From Nannocystis sp. (GTDB lineage Bacteria; Myxococcota_A; Polyangia; Nannocystales; Nannocystaceae), in contig JADJRG010000017.1 in NCBI GenBank assembly GCA_016712315.1, forward strand, positions 682,001 through 746,000: a DNA stretch of 64,000 nucleotides. The letters are read 5' to 3'. Positions 35,249 to 44,622 of the stretch are shown piece after piece (positions within the stretch are counted from its first letter, which is position 1; each line of letters opens with the position of its first letter). The notes under the pieces were generated by a model that saw nothing but the letters and a program-made list of their open reading frames with translations, was not told the origin of the DNA and ran no database searches. Both the position numbers and the translations under genes were made by a program.

Positions 35249-37501
35249 ATGAAGCTCCGCCTCAGCCTCTCTATCCTCGCGCTCGCGGCGCTCGCGGGCT
35301 GCGCTCATCGCTCGCCCTACGCGACCACGGACGACACGCTCGCGCTCGACCGGGTGGTGCTCTACCGCAGCGGGATCGGCTACTTCGAGCGCAGCGGCTC
35401 GTTCGACGGCGACGAGCTGACGCTGAAGGTGCGCAAGGACCAGGTGAACGACCTGCTGAAGAGCTTGACGGTGGTGGATAAGGGGAGCGGGCAGGTGCTG
35501 AGCGTGTCGATGCCGCTGGACCCGCAGAGCTGGGCGAACGCGGCGCTGGCGCTGCTGACGCCGGGGAGCGGGGAGCTGGCGGCGGTGCTGGACGCGCTGC
35601 GCGGCGCTGAGGTGACCTTTCAGGCAGGTCGGCGGCGGGTGCGCGGGCGGATCGTGATGGTGGAGGAGGTGGAGGACGAGCCGCCGGGGCCGCAGCCGAT
35701 CAGCAGCGGGGCGGCGGTGATGCCGATGGGCAGCACGCGGGACCACAAGATCACGGTGCTGCGCGGGCGCGAGCTCGAGGTGGTGCGCCTGTCGCAGGTG
35801 CGGGGCTTCACGCTGCACGACGGGGCGCTGGCGCTGCAGCTCCACCGCAGCCTCGACGCGGGCGCAGGGGAGGGGATGTTCCAGCAGGTCGCGGTGAAGA
35901 TCCGCCTCGGCGGGGCGAAGAGGCACGATCTGCTGATCAGCTACGTGGTGGCGGCGCCGGTGTGGAAGCCGACGTATCGGGTAGTGCTGCCGGAGGACAC
36001 GAAGGGCGAGGCGCTGCTGCAAGCGTGGGCGGTCGTCGACAACGTGTCGGGCGAGGACTGGCGGGCGGTGGGCATGAGCTTGACCGCCGGCGAGCCGATC
36101 GCGTTCCGCTACGATCTGCACACGCCTCGCATGATCGAGCGGGCCGACTTGAGCGCGGCGGGCACGCGCAAGCGCGCGACGGTGGCGCTGGGCGAGAGCA
36201 GCTACGGGGCGGAGGCGGCGCCAGCGGAGCTCTACGCCGAGGAGGAGAGCGCGGCCGAGCCGATGGCGGACTACGACGACGTGGTGTCGCGCGGTGACAT
36301 GAAGGAGATGTCGAAGAAGAAGAAGGACAAGTCGCCGGCGAAGCCCGCGCCGGCGCGGGCGAGCGCTTCCTCCTCGACCCGGCCGATGGGCGGGGCAGCG
36401 CCAGGCGGGCCGATGCCGATCGCCCCGCCGCCGCCGCCGCAGCTCGATCGGGAGTCGCTGGCGCGCAGCGTCGCGGCGGACGCGAAGGCGCGCAGCGTCA
36501 GTGGTTTGACTTCATACGACCTCGGGAGCCGGGTGACGGTGCCGGACGGGACGTCGACGATGGTGGCGCTGGTGAACGCGCAGGTGGAGGCGGAGCAGAC
36601 GTTCTTGTTCCGCCCAGGCGGCGCTGGGGTCGGCTATGAGGTGAACCCGTACCGGGTGGTGCGGGTGCGTAACTCGACGCCGTTCGTGCTGGAGCCGGGG
36701 CCGATCACGATCTACGCGGGCGGCTCGTTCGTGGGTGAGGGGATCTCGGAGGCGGTGGGGGCCGGCTCGAGCGCGACGATCCCGTTCGCGGTGGAGCCTT
36801 CGATCATGGTGACGTCGCAGGCGGAGTACACAGGGGCGGAGCTGCGGGTGGTGCGGATCGTCCGGGGGGTGCTCGAGTGCGAGAGCTTCCAGCGGCGCTC
36901 GACGACCTGGAGCGTGAAGGGCAAACCTGACCCGAAGGGCTATCGCGTGCTGGTGCGGCACACGCGGGCGGGCCAGGACTACGCGCTGCAGACCAAGCCC
37001 GAGGGGGTCGAGGAGCTGCCGGACGGGTACTTGATCCCGGTGAAGGTCGACCCGAAGAGCGGCGAGGGGAGCGTGAAGGTGGTCGAGCAGACGCCGTCGC
37101 GGATGTCGCTGTCGATCTGGGACGGGCGCTCGCCGGCGCTGGTGCAGGCGCTGCTGTCGCTGCCGAACCTCGACCCAGCGGCGCGGGCGAAGCTGCAGCC
37201 GATCGTCGACGCGCGGCAAGAGATCGGTCGGATCGACACCGAGCTGGACGGCCTGCGCGCGCAGCAGGTCGAGCTGGACGCGCGCGCCGAGGAGACGCGG
37301 CAGAACTTGGAGGCGATCAAGAAGGACCCGAAGGCGAACGACCTGCGGCTGCGCCTGTCGAAGCGCCTGGAGGAGTTCACCAGCGCGGGCGATAAGATCG
37401 GCCGGACGCTGGTGGAGCTGCAGAGCAAGCGGCTGGAGCGGCGGATCGCGCTCGAAGACCTGATGCAGTCGCTGGACCTGACCGCGCCGCCGCCGCGCTG
37501 A
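35249..37501 (+). CDS. DUF4139-type lipoprotein
   Basis: 750 residues. Lipobox LAGC near residue 17. The N-terminus (LDRVVLYRSGIGYFERSG, LTLKVRKDQVNDLLKSLTVVDKG) and the central VSYVVAAPVWKPTYRVVLP-like segment (written here as ISYVVAAPVWKPTYRV), DWRAVGMSLTAGEPIAFRYDL and SSTIPFAVEP regions match DUF4139/DUF4140 mucoidy-inhibitor-type proteins. A Lys/Ser/Pro-rich linker (~350-400) divides the two halves, and the C-terminal ~90 residues are a coiled coil (QQVELDARAEETRQNLEAI). Likely anchored in the envelope. Function of the family is poorly known. Confidence 0.8.
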   Translation: MKLRLSLSILALAALAGCAHRSPYATTDDTLALDRVVLYRSGIGYFERSGSFDGDELTLKVRKDQVNDLLKSLTVVDKGSGQVLSVSMPLDPQSWANAALALLTPGSGELAAVLDALRGAEVTFQAGRRRVRGRIVMVEEVEDEPPGPQPISSGAAVMPMGSTRDHKITVLRGRELEVVRLSQVRGFTLHDGALALQLHRSLDAGAGEGMFQQVAVKIRLGGAKRHDLLISYVVAAPVWKPTYRVVLPEDTKGEALLQAWAVVDNVSGEDWRAVGMSLTAGEPIAFRYDLHTPRMIERADLSAAGTRKRATVALGESSYGAEAAPAELYAEEESAAEPMADYDDVVSRGDMKEMSKKKKDKSPAKPAPARASASSSTRPMGGAAPGGPMPIAPPPPPQLDRESLARSVAADAKARSVSGLTSYDLGSRVTVPDGTSTMVALVNAQVEAEQTFLFRPGGAGVGYEVNPYRVVRVRNSTPFVLEPGPITIYAGGSFVGEGISEAVGAGSSATIPFAVEPSIMVTSQAEYTGAELRVVRIVRGVLECESFQRRSTTWSVKGKPDPKGYRVLVRHTRAGQDYALQTKPEGVEELPDGYLIPVKVDPKSGEGSVKVVEQTPSRMSLSIWDGRSPALVQALLSLPNLDPAARAKLQPIVDARQEIGRIDTELDGLRAQQVELDARAEETRQNLEAIKKDPKANDLRLRLSKRLEEFTSAGDKIGRTLVELQSKRLERRIALEDLMQSLDLTAPPPR

Positions 37502-37504
37502 GCC

Positions 37505-37894
37505 TCAGTCGAGGCCGAGCACTTGCCGCACTCGCTCGATGATCTGGTCGAGCGGGGCGGGCTTCTGGATGCAGCCGACGGCGCCGATCTGCCCCTGGAC
37601 CTCCATGAGCTGGTCGAGGGGCAGGCCGCTGATGACGATCACCGGCAAGGGGTTGAGGCGGCTGGTCTGGGCGGCCCGCCGGACCATCTTCATCGCGGTG
37701 TCTCCGCGCATGTCCGGGAGGTTGATGTCGAGGAGCAGGAGATCGGGCTGGTAGCGCATGACCATGGCGATCAGGCGGAAGCCCTTGTCGAGGGTCTCGA
37801 CCTCGAAGCCCGCGTCGATCAGCGCGTTCTTGACCACTCTGGCGGTGGCGGCGTCATCCTCGACGACGAGGATCCGAGGGGCACGTGACGTCAC
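37505..37894 (-). CDS. Single-domain response regulator (receiver)
   Basis: 129 residues: the acidic pair in VVEDDAA, the phospho-acceptor Asp in LLLLDINLPD, the Ser switch in VIVISGLP, and the Lys in CIQKPAPLD. No output domain, so a phosphorelay shuttle or a CheY-like switch. The GTG at 37894 is chosen because it places the receiver fold at residue 6; further upstream the frame is open to 38167 but that stretch is Arg/Ser-rich and not protein-like. Divergent from the 38106 gene and close to the histidine kinase at 39155. Confidence 0.85.
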   Translation of the reverse strand: MTSRAPRILVVEDDAATARVVKNALIDAGFEVETLDKGFRLIAMVMRYQPDLLLLDINLPDMRGDTAMKMVRRAAQTSRLNPLPVIVISGLPLDQLMEVQGQIGAVGCIQKPAPLDQIIERVRQVLGLD

Positions 37895-38105
37895 GCGCTG
37901 AGGTTGGCTCAGGTGGCCGGCGATCGTCCAGCGTAAAGCTCGAGGGCGCGGCGCGTGTTCGCTCGATCGTTGGCGCGACGCGGCGCGCTCGCTGATGGTC
38001 TGCATGATCGACAGCGCGCGTCTCTGCGCGAAGTCGCGCGGTGCCCCAGGGCGGCGCTTAAAGGCTAGGAGGCGCCGCTTTGGCGGTGTACACAAGGAGG
38101 CGTCG

Positions 38106-39080
38106 ATGGCATCCCAGGACTTCCAACCCGCGGTCGCCCAGCAAGAGCTGATCACCCTCGCCGGCAACGTCGACGCGATCCGTCGCTTCCGCTACGTCGA
38201 CGGCGAGCACGCGGCGCTGGTGCGTGAGCTGGTCGCCGCGGTGGAGATGATGGTCAGCGAGCTGGTCGGCGCGTTCGACGGGATCCAGGGGCACTACGAG
38301 CCGGCGGTGCGGGTCTCCTCCGGCCGCGAGAGCGCGCCGCTCACCGAGGCGGCGCTGCTGGCCGAGCTGTGCATGATGAGCCGCCAAGAGGTGATCGATC
38401 GGATCTCGCGGCTGCGCGCAGAGATCTCAAAGATCGACGACGGCGCGGAGAAGGTCGCGCGCTCGATGGGGCTGCTGGGCACGCTGCGGCGCTCGGCGGT
38501 GGCGGTCGAGAACGCGCTGGCCGAGCAGGCAGGGGAGAAGGGGCGGCTCTCAGCGCGATCGGAGCTGGAGCTGGCGATCTCGATCCGCGCGGCGTTCGCG
38601 GCGCTGCGCCGGGCGTTGGGGGAGACGGCGCCGCCGCTGAGCGCGCTGGCGGAGCGGCTGCGCGGGGCAGATACGGTGCTGGCCGGGCTGCTGAGCCGCG
38701 ACAGCTATTGGGAGCTGAGCTCGCACGAGCGCACGGCGCTGCACGGGCTGATCCAGCGGCTGCGGCTGTGGCTGGGCGCGGAGGATCGCGACAGCTCGAC
38801 CGGGCGCTACCTGTGGGGCGACCTGCGGCGCTTCAGCGAGGCGCTGGGCCAGCTCAATGAGCGGCCGCAGCTCGTCGATCACGATCGCGGGGTGATCCGC
38901 GCGGTGTACTCGACGTTGTACGCGCACGGGCGGCCGCCTGAGGTCGTGCAGCCGGGGCTGCTGCGGCAGCTCCGTCGGGTGGAGGGGCGCGATCCGGAGG
39001 TCGATCGGCTGCTGGTCGCCGAGGAGTCGCGGGCGAGCGCGTGGCAGGCGGCGATCGAGCGCTTGTACGAGGCGCTGTAG
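38106..39080 (+). CDS. Hypothetical helical protein, adjacent to histidine kinase
   Basis: 324 residues, almost all helical with heptad-like stretches (EVIDRISRLRAEISKIDDGAEKVARSMGL). No signal peptide, no recognised domain. A strong ribosome binding site AAGGAGG (38094-38100) sits five bases before the ATG and decides the start. It lies between a receiver gene and a soluble histidine kinase, so it may be a partner or sensor of that kinase. Confidence 0.7.
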   Translation: MASQDFQPAVAQQELITLAGNVDAIRRFRYVDGEHAALVRELVAAVEMMVSELVGAFDGIQGHYEPAVRVSSGRESAPLTEAALLAELCMMSRQEVIDRISRLRAEISKIDDGAEKVARSMGLLGTLRRSAVAVENALAEQAGEKGRLSARSELELAISIRAAFAALRRALGETAPPLSALAERLRGADTVLAGLLSRDSYWELSSHERTALHGLIQRLRLWLGAEDRDSSTGRYLWGDLRRFSEALGQLNERPQLVDHDRGVIRAVYSTLYAHGRPPEVVQPGLLRQLRRVEGRDPEVDRLLVAEESRASAWQAAIERLYEAL

Positions 39081-39090
39081 GCCGCAGGGG

Positions 39091-39124
39091 CGCGGCGGCG
39101 ACGCGCGGCCGCGGCGATCTTTTT
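39091..39124 (+). terminator. Possible intrinsic terminator
   Basis: CGCGGC and GCCGCG pair over an 11-base loop, followed by GGCGATC and a run of five T. Weak but well placed ten bases after the 38106 gene and before the kinase gene. Confidence 0.35.
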
Positions 39125-39154
39125 CGCGGATGCAGATAGGCTGGTGGGGCCATC

Positions 39155-40168
39155 ATGTCTGTGTCTGTCTCGATGAGGCCCTCCCGCACGGAGCTGCTCG
39201 CGCTCACGCCAGCGGCGGCGATCCAACCCCGGCCGCAGCGGTACGTCGGCGACTCGGTCGCCGCGTCGATCGCGGCGCTGCACCCGGCGGACGCGGCGAT
39301 CGTCCGCGAGATCTACGGCTTCCTCGGCGAGCTGTACGCGGTGCACGGGCTGGCGGCGCTGCGCGCTCATGTCGACGAGGCGGCGCTGACGGGGTTGATC
39401 ACGCGGGTGCGCCGGCTCGGGGCGGCGTTGGCCGCGGACGGCCTGTCGCTGGCGCTGCGCAAGGTCTACCACGATCTGCGCGGCGGCAGCTTGGCGGCGC
39501 TGGTGATGCTCTTGGCCGACGTCGCGGCGGGCGAGGCGAACGATCAGGACGCGGACCAGATCTTCTTGTTGGTCCGTGACCACCGCAAGATCATGCGCAA
39601 CGCGCTGCCTGATCTCGATCCGGCGGGTTACGCCGAGGATCTGTGCCCGCGCGAGCACGACGCGGCGCTGCTGGTGCAGAAGTGGTCGGGCGCGACGTAT
39701 CAGATCGGGGAGGCGAAGAAGGTGGCGGTGGAGGTCGACTGTGACTTCGCCGGCGGGGTGTCCGAGTGCTGTATGGAGTTCGCGGCGCTCGATCGTGTGA
39801 TCTACAACTTGATCAACAACGCGGCGCGCTTCACCGCGGATGGGGTGGTCTCGTTCACGGCGCTGCCGATCAGCGGGGCGACGGCGACCGATCTGCGCTT
39901 CGTCATCGGCAACCGCGTGACCGAGGCGCAGCGGGCGCTGCTGGTCCGTGATCTCGAGGGGGACCTGAGCCGGATCTTTCGCGGCGGCTATACGACCGGA
40001 GGGGTCGGGGTCGGCCTGCAGATCTGCGGGGATTTTATTACGCACGGGTACGGCCTGAGCTCGGTGAGCGCGGCGCTGCGCGACGGCTACTTGGGGGCGC
40101 GGCTGATCCGCGACTTCTTCGTCGCGTGGTTCCACTGGCCGGCGCGCCGCTCAGGCGAGCAGGGGTAG
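39155..40168 (+). CDS. Soluble histidine kinase
   Basis: 337 residues without membrane segments. The H box is YHDLRGGSLAAL (His106), the N box is DRVIYNLINNAARF, and a Gly-rich segment GGYTTGGVGVGLQIC binds ATP. This is a short, cytoplasmic phosphotransfer kinase; no sensor domain is visible in the N-terminal 90 residues apart from a small helical region. It overlaps the convergent radical SAM gene by 18 bases. Probably phosphorylates the receiver at 37505-37894. Confidence 0.8.
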   Translation: MSVSVSMRPSRTELLALTPAAAIQPRPQRYVGDSVAASIAALHPADAAIVREIYGFLGELYAVHGLAALRAHVDEAALTGLITRVRRLGAALAADGLSLALRKVYHDLRGGSLAALVMLLADVAAGEANDQDADQIFLLVRDHRKIMRNALPDLDPAGYAEDLCPREHDAALLVQKWSGATYQIGEAKKVAVEVDCDFAGGVSECCMEFAALDRVIYNLINNAARFTADGVVSFTALPISGATATDLRFVIGNRVTEAQRALLVRDLEGDLSRIFRGGYTTGGVGVGLQICGDFITHGYGLSSVSAALRDGYLGARLIRDFFVAWFHWPARRSGEQG

Positions 40169-41080
40169 GCGCGTGGGCGGGATCGAGGGGGCGAGTCCGC
40201 GTGTCTGGGCGATCTCAGCGTCGCCGTAGCGCCCGAGGTAGTCGGGGCGGATCCCCGGGCAGACCGGGCGGTGCTCGCAGCCTTCGCAGGCGGGGACGTG
40301 GACGCGGCCGGCGAGGCGTGAGTCGCGGAGATCAAAGGTGGCGTCGGGGGTGACGACGCGGACGCGCTGGGCGCCAGGATCGTAGGCGTGGGGGTGATCG
40401 TCGCCGAGCAAGCAGCGCGGGATGTGGAGGGAGCGTACGCTGAGGCCGCGGGCGCGGGCCTCGGCGAGGGCGCGGTGGAGCTCGGGGCGGACGTCGGTGA
40501 TCCGCGGGAGCGAGGCGAGGTTGCCCCGGTTGCCGTCGGTGAGGCTGACGTACCAGAGGTCGACGCAGCGGACGCCTCGATCGGCGAGCCAGGTGAGGGC
40601 GGCGGGCAATTTGCGGTACGTGTCGGCCTTGAGGATGAGGTCGGCGACGACGAAGAGGCCGCTGGCGAGGGCGTTGTCGAGGCCCTGGACCATCAAGGGG
40701 TAGGACCCGGGGCGGCGGACGAGGCGGTCGTAGGCCTCGGGATCGTGGGTGTGGATCGAGACGTGGATCCGGGCGGCCCCGGCGGCGCGCAGGCGCTCGA
40801 CGTTGGCGGCGTGGGCGAGCATGAGGCCGTTGGTCTGGACCTTGATGTCGCGGTAGCCGAGGGCGGCAGCCGCGCGGATGAGGCCGACGAGATCGGGGCG
40901 GATGGTGGGCTCGCCGCCGGTGAAGGAGACGCGATCAAAACCGGCCGCGCGGCCGCTCCGTAAGGCGTGGGCGACGGCGGCGGCGCTGAGTTCGCGCGTG
41001 TGCATGGCGGGGGTGATCGTGCAGTAGTCGCAGGCGAGGTTGCAGGCGTAGCTGAGGATGAGATCGAGGAGCCCGGCCAC
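40151..41080 (-). CDS. Radical SAM protein with C-terminal Cys cluster
   Basis: 309 residues. The CxxxCxxC 4Fe-4S motif is C13, C17, C20 (CNLACDYC), followed by the SAM-binding FTGGEPTIRPDL and IKVQTNG segments. The C-terminus has CEGCEHRPVCPG, which could bind a second cluster (SPASM-like but short). Radical SAM enzymes of this layout modify peptides or cofactors; no precursor peptide is seen nearby. The GGE motif and IHVSIHTHD strand fit MoaA/PqqE-like members. Substrate unknown. Confidence 0.85.
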   Translation of the reverse strand: MAGLLDLILSYACNLACDYCTITPAMHTRELSAAAVAHALRSGRAAGFDRVSFTGGEPTIRPDLVGLIRAAAALGYRDIKVQTNGLMLAHAANVERLRAAGAARIHVSIHTHDPEAYDRLVRRPGSYPLMVQGLDNALASGLFVVADLILKADTYRKLPAALTWLADRGVRCVDLWYVSLTDGNRGNLASLPRITDVRPELHRALAEARARGLSVRSLHIPRCLLGDDHPHAYDPGAQRVRVVTPDATFDLRDSRLAGRVHVPACEGCEHRPVCPGIRPDYLGRYGDAEIAQTRGLAPSIPPTRLPLLA

Positions 41081-41142
41081 GCGGCGAGACTAGCCCGAGG
41101 CGGCGGGGTGCGGGGGCCGCGAGGCTGTGGCATGGTCGGGGG

Positions 41143-41694
41143 GTGAGCGCGGGCCGAGCTTTCTTTCGAAGTGTCGTCATCGGGCTGGCGGCCGCCCTGG
41201 GCTGCCCGGAGCCGGAGCCGGAGCCAGAGCCGGCGGCGCTGGTGCGGGCGGACGCGTGGGTGCGCGTGACGGAGCCGAGCGTCGACGCGTTCGCGGGGCT
41301 GCGCCCGGCGGAGGCTGTGTGCGCGGATACGGGCTATTACCTCGATCCGTTGACGATGAGCTTTGAGGTGGATACGGGGCTCTGTGACTATTTGACGGTG
41401 ACGCAGCCGACGCTGACGGCGCTGGCGGCGGGCGATACGGTGGCGGTGGAGCTGTATCACGGGCAGCTGGCGGCGCCGACGCCGAGCCAGGGGTACGCGG
41501 GGCTGGCGCTGGGTGGGTCGATCGTGTGGTCGATCGAGGTGCCGATCCCAGGCGAGGCGGGTACGGTGGAGGGGCGGTTCACGGTGGAGGAGGCGCTGCC
41601 GGCGGGGGCGATGGTGCAGATGCATATTCATAATCATGGCGCGAACTCCTGGGATATCGTGGCGGTGACCGCGAGGCCAGGGGAGGGTGAGTGA
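41143..41694 (+). CDS. Hypothetical lipoprotein
   Basis: 183 residues: signal peptide with lipobox AALGC, a Glu/Pro stalk (PEPEPEPEP), then a beta-rich domain (AVELYHGQL, SIVWSIEVPIPGEAGTVEGRF, VQMHIHNHGANSW). The His-rich MHIHNH segment could bind metal. GTG start at 41143. The following propeller gene starts within two bases after this stop, so they form an operon. Confidence 0.65.
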   Translation: MSAGRAFFRSVVIGLAAALGCPEPEPEPEPAALVRADAWVRVTEPSVDAFAGLRPAEAVCADTGYYLDPLTMSFEVDTGLCDYLTVTQPTLTALAAGDTVAVELYHGQLAAPTPSQGYAGLALGGSIVWSIEVPIPGEAGTVEGRFTVEEALPAGAMVQMHIHNHGANSWDIVAVTARPGEGE

Positions 41695-41695
41695 G

Positions 41696-42817
41696 ATGCG
41701 ACAGGTGCGCGCTGCCTTGATCTGTGCGCTGATCGGGGGGGCGCCCTGGGCCCTTGGCTGCGATCGCGCGCCGTGTGAGGCGCGGGCGGGCGCGGTGTGC
41801 CCGGTCGCGGGCACGGGGGCGCTGGGGTTTAATGGGGACGGGCTGGCGCCGACGGCGACGGATCTGTATTTGGTGTCGGTGGCGCGGCGCGGGCCGGACG
41901 GGCGCTTGTACGTGATGGACTTCAATAATCAGCGGATCCGGCGGATCGGCGACGACGGGCTGGTGGAGACGGTGATCGGCAACGGTGACCACTGGGTGGC
42001 GACGGTGGGGGTGCCGGCGACGGCGACGCCGCTGGAGAACCCGATCGATCTGCGGTTTATGAGCGACGGGCGGCTGGTGTTTGTCTCGTATCACGATCCC
42101 CGGGTGCTGGTGTTGACGCCGGAGGGGACGCTGGAGACGCTCGCGGGGGCCGCGGACGGGGTGACGGGGCTGGAGGGCGATGAGGGGGACGGCGGGCCGG
42201 CGCTGGCGGCGTTGTTCATCCAGCTCGACGGGATCGCGGTGGCGCCGGATGACACGATCTATGTGTCGGATAGCCGGGCTCGGCGGGTTCGGCGGATCCG
42301 CGGCGGGATGATCGAGACGGTGGCAGGGGACGGTAATTCGGACTTTTACGGGGACGGAGGGCCTGGGACGGCGGCGGCGATGCGCTGGCCGAGCGCGCTG
42401 GAATTAGACGCCTCGGGGAATCTCTATATCGCGGACGCGATCAACCACGCGGTCCGGCGGCTGGCGGCGGATGGCACGATCACGACAGTGGTGGGCGATG
42501 GGATCGAGGGGGACCGCGGGGACGGCGGGCCGGCGAGCGCGGCGCGGCTGCGGCAGCCGCTCGGTGTGGCGATAGACGCCCAGGGGCGCCTCTATGTGGC
42601 CGATCGGGGGAATTTTAGGATCCGGCGGGTGAGCGCGGAGGGGATCATCGAGACGATCGCAGGGGCGGGCGTCGAGGGGGACGCGGGCGACGGGGGGCCG
42701 GCGATCGCGGCGGAGTTCGGGTTCTTGAGCAGGATCGCGATCGATGAGGCGGACGAGGGGGCGCTGCTGGTGGCGGACCAGTCGAACGCGCGGGTGCGGC
42801 GGGTGTCGCTGCGCTAG
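41696..42817 (+). CDS. NHL-repeat propeller lipoprotein A
   Basis: 373 residues with lipobox ALGC and about six NHL units (PDGRLYVMDFNNQRIRRI, NLYIADAINHAVRRL, RLYVADRGNFRIRRV, with TVVGDG/AGDGGPA turns between). Forms a secreted beta-propeller that binds proteins or glycans. The ATG at 41696 is chosen because GGGAGGG ends eight bases upstream; a GTG at 41687 is in frame but poorly spaced. Three bases separate its stop from the opposing P460-like gene. Confidence 0.8.
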   Translation: MRQVRAALICALIGGAPWALGCDRAPCEARAGAVCPVAGTGALGFNGDGLAPTATDLYLVSVARRGPDGRLYVMDFNNQRIRRIGDDGLVETVIGNGDHWVATVGVPATATPLENPIDLRFMSDGRLVFVSYHDPRVLVLTPEGTLETLAGAADGVTGLEGDEGDGGPALAALFIQLDGIAVAPDDTIYVSDSRARRVRRIRGGMIETVAGDGNSDFYGDGGPGTAAAMRWPSALELDASGNLYIADAINHAVRRLAADGTITTVVGDGIEGDRGDGGPASAARLRQPLGVAIDAQGRLYVADRGNFRIRRVSAEGIIETIAGAGVEGDAGDGGPAIAAEFGFLSRIAIDEADEGALLVADQSNARVRRVSLR

Positions 42818-42820
42818 CCG

Positions 42821-43312
42821 TCAGGGCACCGCGCAGGTCCACTCGTAGCCGTCCTCGGGGACGCCGCAGCCCTTGTGACAGCTGATGCAGCGCGTGGCGT
42901 CTTGATCGAAGACGCGGCGCTGGGCGTCGACGCGCTGCCAGGCCCAGTCGAGGGTGTTGGGGGATGTCCCATCGGCCAGGCGACGCATGACGGTCCACTG
43001 CTTGATCGCGCCCGAGCAGTCGAGGTCGCCGAAGTCGTACTCCTCCTTGAGCACGATCGCGCCGGCCGGGAAGGGCTCGGCGCGGCCTTGGTAGGGCGCG
43101 AGGGCGGCGGGATCGGCGAGGATCCGGATGTTGTTGAGGTCGTGGTCGCCGCTGCCGCGGCAATTACGGACCTCGGTGTACTTTGTCTGGTAGTCGGCGG
43201 GGAAGTCGGGCTCTTGGCCGCTCTCGTCGCCGCCGTCGTCGCCGTTGCAGGCGGCGATGAGGGCGGCGAGGGCGAGGTAGCGGACCGCAGAGAGGTGACG
43301 GGCGAGGATCAT
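42821..43312 (-). CDS. Lipoprotein with cytochrome P460-like domain
   Basis: 163 residues. Lipobox ALIAAC, then DFPADYQTKYTEVRNCRGSGDHDLNNIRIL, a region like cytochrome P460 N-termini, GAIVLKEEYD, and a heme-attachment motif CISCHKGC near the C-terminus. Cytochrome P460s carry a c-type heme cross-linked to Lys and act on hydroxylamine or NO; here the small size and the sequence are compatible but activity is unknown. Overlaps the upstream NHL gene by 4 bases (ATGA). Confidence 0.75.
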   Translation of the reverse strand: MILARHLSAVRYLALAALIAACNGDDGGDESGQEPDFPADYQTKYTEVRNCRGSGDHDLNNIRILADPAALAPYQGRAEPFPAGAIVLKEEYDFGDLDCSGAIKQWTVMRRLADGTSPNTLDWAWQRVDAQRRVFDQDATRCISCHKGCGVPEDGYEWTCAVP

Positions 43313-44622
43313 CGAAGTCTGACCTGACGGATGCGGTTGTTGCCGGTGTCGGTGATCAAGAGCGCGCCGTCGTGCCACTCGACGCCGAAGGGGAGGTTGA
43401 GCAGGGCGTCCTCGGGGGCGCCGCCGTCGCCTTCAAAGCCCTTCTCGCCGCAGCGGCCGACGACGGTGCTGATCACGCCGGCGCTGTCGATCGCGCGCAC
43501 GCAGTGGTTACGTACGTCGGTGAAGTAGAGGGTGTCGTCGTCGCCGAAGGCGAGGTCGACGGGGAAGTTGAGCTTGGCCGCGAGGGCCGGGCCACCGTCG
43601 CCAGAGTAGCCGCTCTGCGGGGTGCCACCCTCGGGAGGCAGGCCGGCGACGCGGCGGACGATCCCGCCGGCGTCGATCTTGCGGATCAGGTTGTTGGCGG
43701 TGTCGGCGAAGTAGAGCTCGCCTGCCTTGTTGTAGGCGATCCGACCGGCAGGGGCGGCGGACTGGCCGAAGGGCTGCGACATACGCAGCTCGCTGACAGG
43801 CTGGTCGTCGCCGGCGTAGCCAGGGGTGCAGGGTCGGGCGCAGTCGACCATGGGGTCGCCGCAGGTGTATTTGCCCGAGGGGCGGCCGCCGCTCTCGGGG
43901 CAGAGGACGGGCTCGACGCCGTCGGCGCAGGGGCCAGGGCCGGCGGGCGGGGCGGCGTCGATCATGCATTGTCCGGCCATGAGGTGGATCTGGCCGCTCT
44001 TGTCGACGCGGCGGAGCACCTGGTTGGCTTGGTCCATGATCACGAGCTCGCCCGCGGGCGAGAGCGCGAGGCTGGCGGGGAGGTCGAGGGCGGCGGTCAT
44101 GGCATCGCCGCCGTCGCCGAAGTAGGCGCGCCGGCCGTCGCCGCAGGTGTCTTGGACGAGGCCGGTCGCAGGATCGAGGATCCGCACCTTGCTGTTGTGC
44201 CAGGCGGCGATCAGGATCTTCTCGCCGGTCTCGTCGAAGATGATGTTGGTGGGGTGGTTGAAGTCGCCGTAGGCTGGGTCGTCGATGCTGCCGCCGAGCT
44301 CGCCGCGGCCGGCGACCCAGTGGAGCTGGCCGTCGGCGCTGAGGCGGCGCAGGCGGTGGTTGTTCCAGTCGAGGATGTAGATCTCGCCGCTGGGGGCGGT
44401 GAGGGTGTCTTGCGGCAGGGCCATCTTGGCGGCGAGGGCCGGCAGCGCGGTGGTGTCGGCGTCGCGGTCGTAGCCGTTCTGGCCGCTGCCAGCGATCGTG
44501 CAGAGCACGCGGGCGGCGCTGGTGTCACAGGGTGGGTCGTCGTCGTCGCAGCTCGCGCTGAACGCGGTGAGCGCGACGAGGAGCGAGGCGCTGTGGAGGG
44601 TTTGCAGAGAGGAGAGCTTCAC
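43309..44622 (-). CDS. NHL-repeat propeller lipoprotein B
   Basis: 437 residues: lipobox FSASC followed by DDDDPPC, then NHL units (EIYILDWNNHRLRRL, ELVIMDQANQVLRRV, ELYFADTANNLIRKI, TLYFTDVRNHCVRAI, ALLITDTGNNRIRQV). A cysteine-containing insert (CADGVEPVLCPESG, KYTCGDPMVDCARPC) interrupts the propeller between units three and four. Coupled by 4-base overlaps to both neighbours, so it is co-translated with the P460-like gene. Confidence 0.8.
   Translation of the reverse strand: MKLSSLQTLHSASLLVALTAFSASCDDDDPPCDTSAARVLCTIAGSGQNGYDRDADTTALPALAAKMALPQDTLTAPSGEIYILDWNNHRLRRLSADGQLHWVAGRGELGGSIDDPAYGDFNHPTNIIFDETGEKILIAAWHNSKVRILDPATGLVQDTCGDGRRAYFGDGGDAMTAALDLPASLALSPAGELVIMDQANQVLRRVDKSGQIHLMAGQCMIDAAPPAGPGPCADGVEPVLCPESGGRPSGKYTCGDPMVDCARPCTPGYAGDDQPVSELRMSQPFGQSAAPAGRIAYNKAGELYFADTANNLIRKIDAGGIVRRVAGLPPEGGTPQSGYSGDGGPALAAKLNFPVDLAFGDDDTLYFTDVRNHCVRAIDSAGVISTVVGRCGEKGFEGDGGAPEDALLNLPFGVEWHDGALLITDTGNNRIRQVRLR

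Noticed and set aside
37895..38167. N-terminal extension of the receiver protein upstream of 37894.
   Set aside because: Arg/Ser-rich, not protein-like, and it overlaps the promoter side of the divergent gene at 38106.
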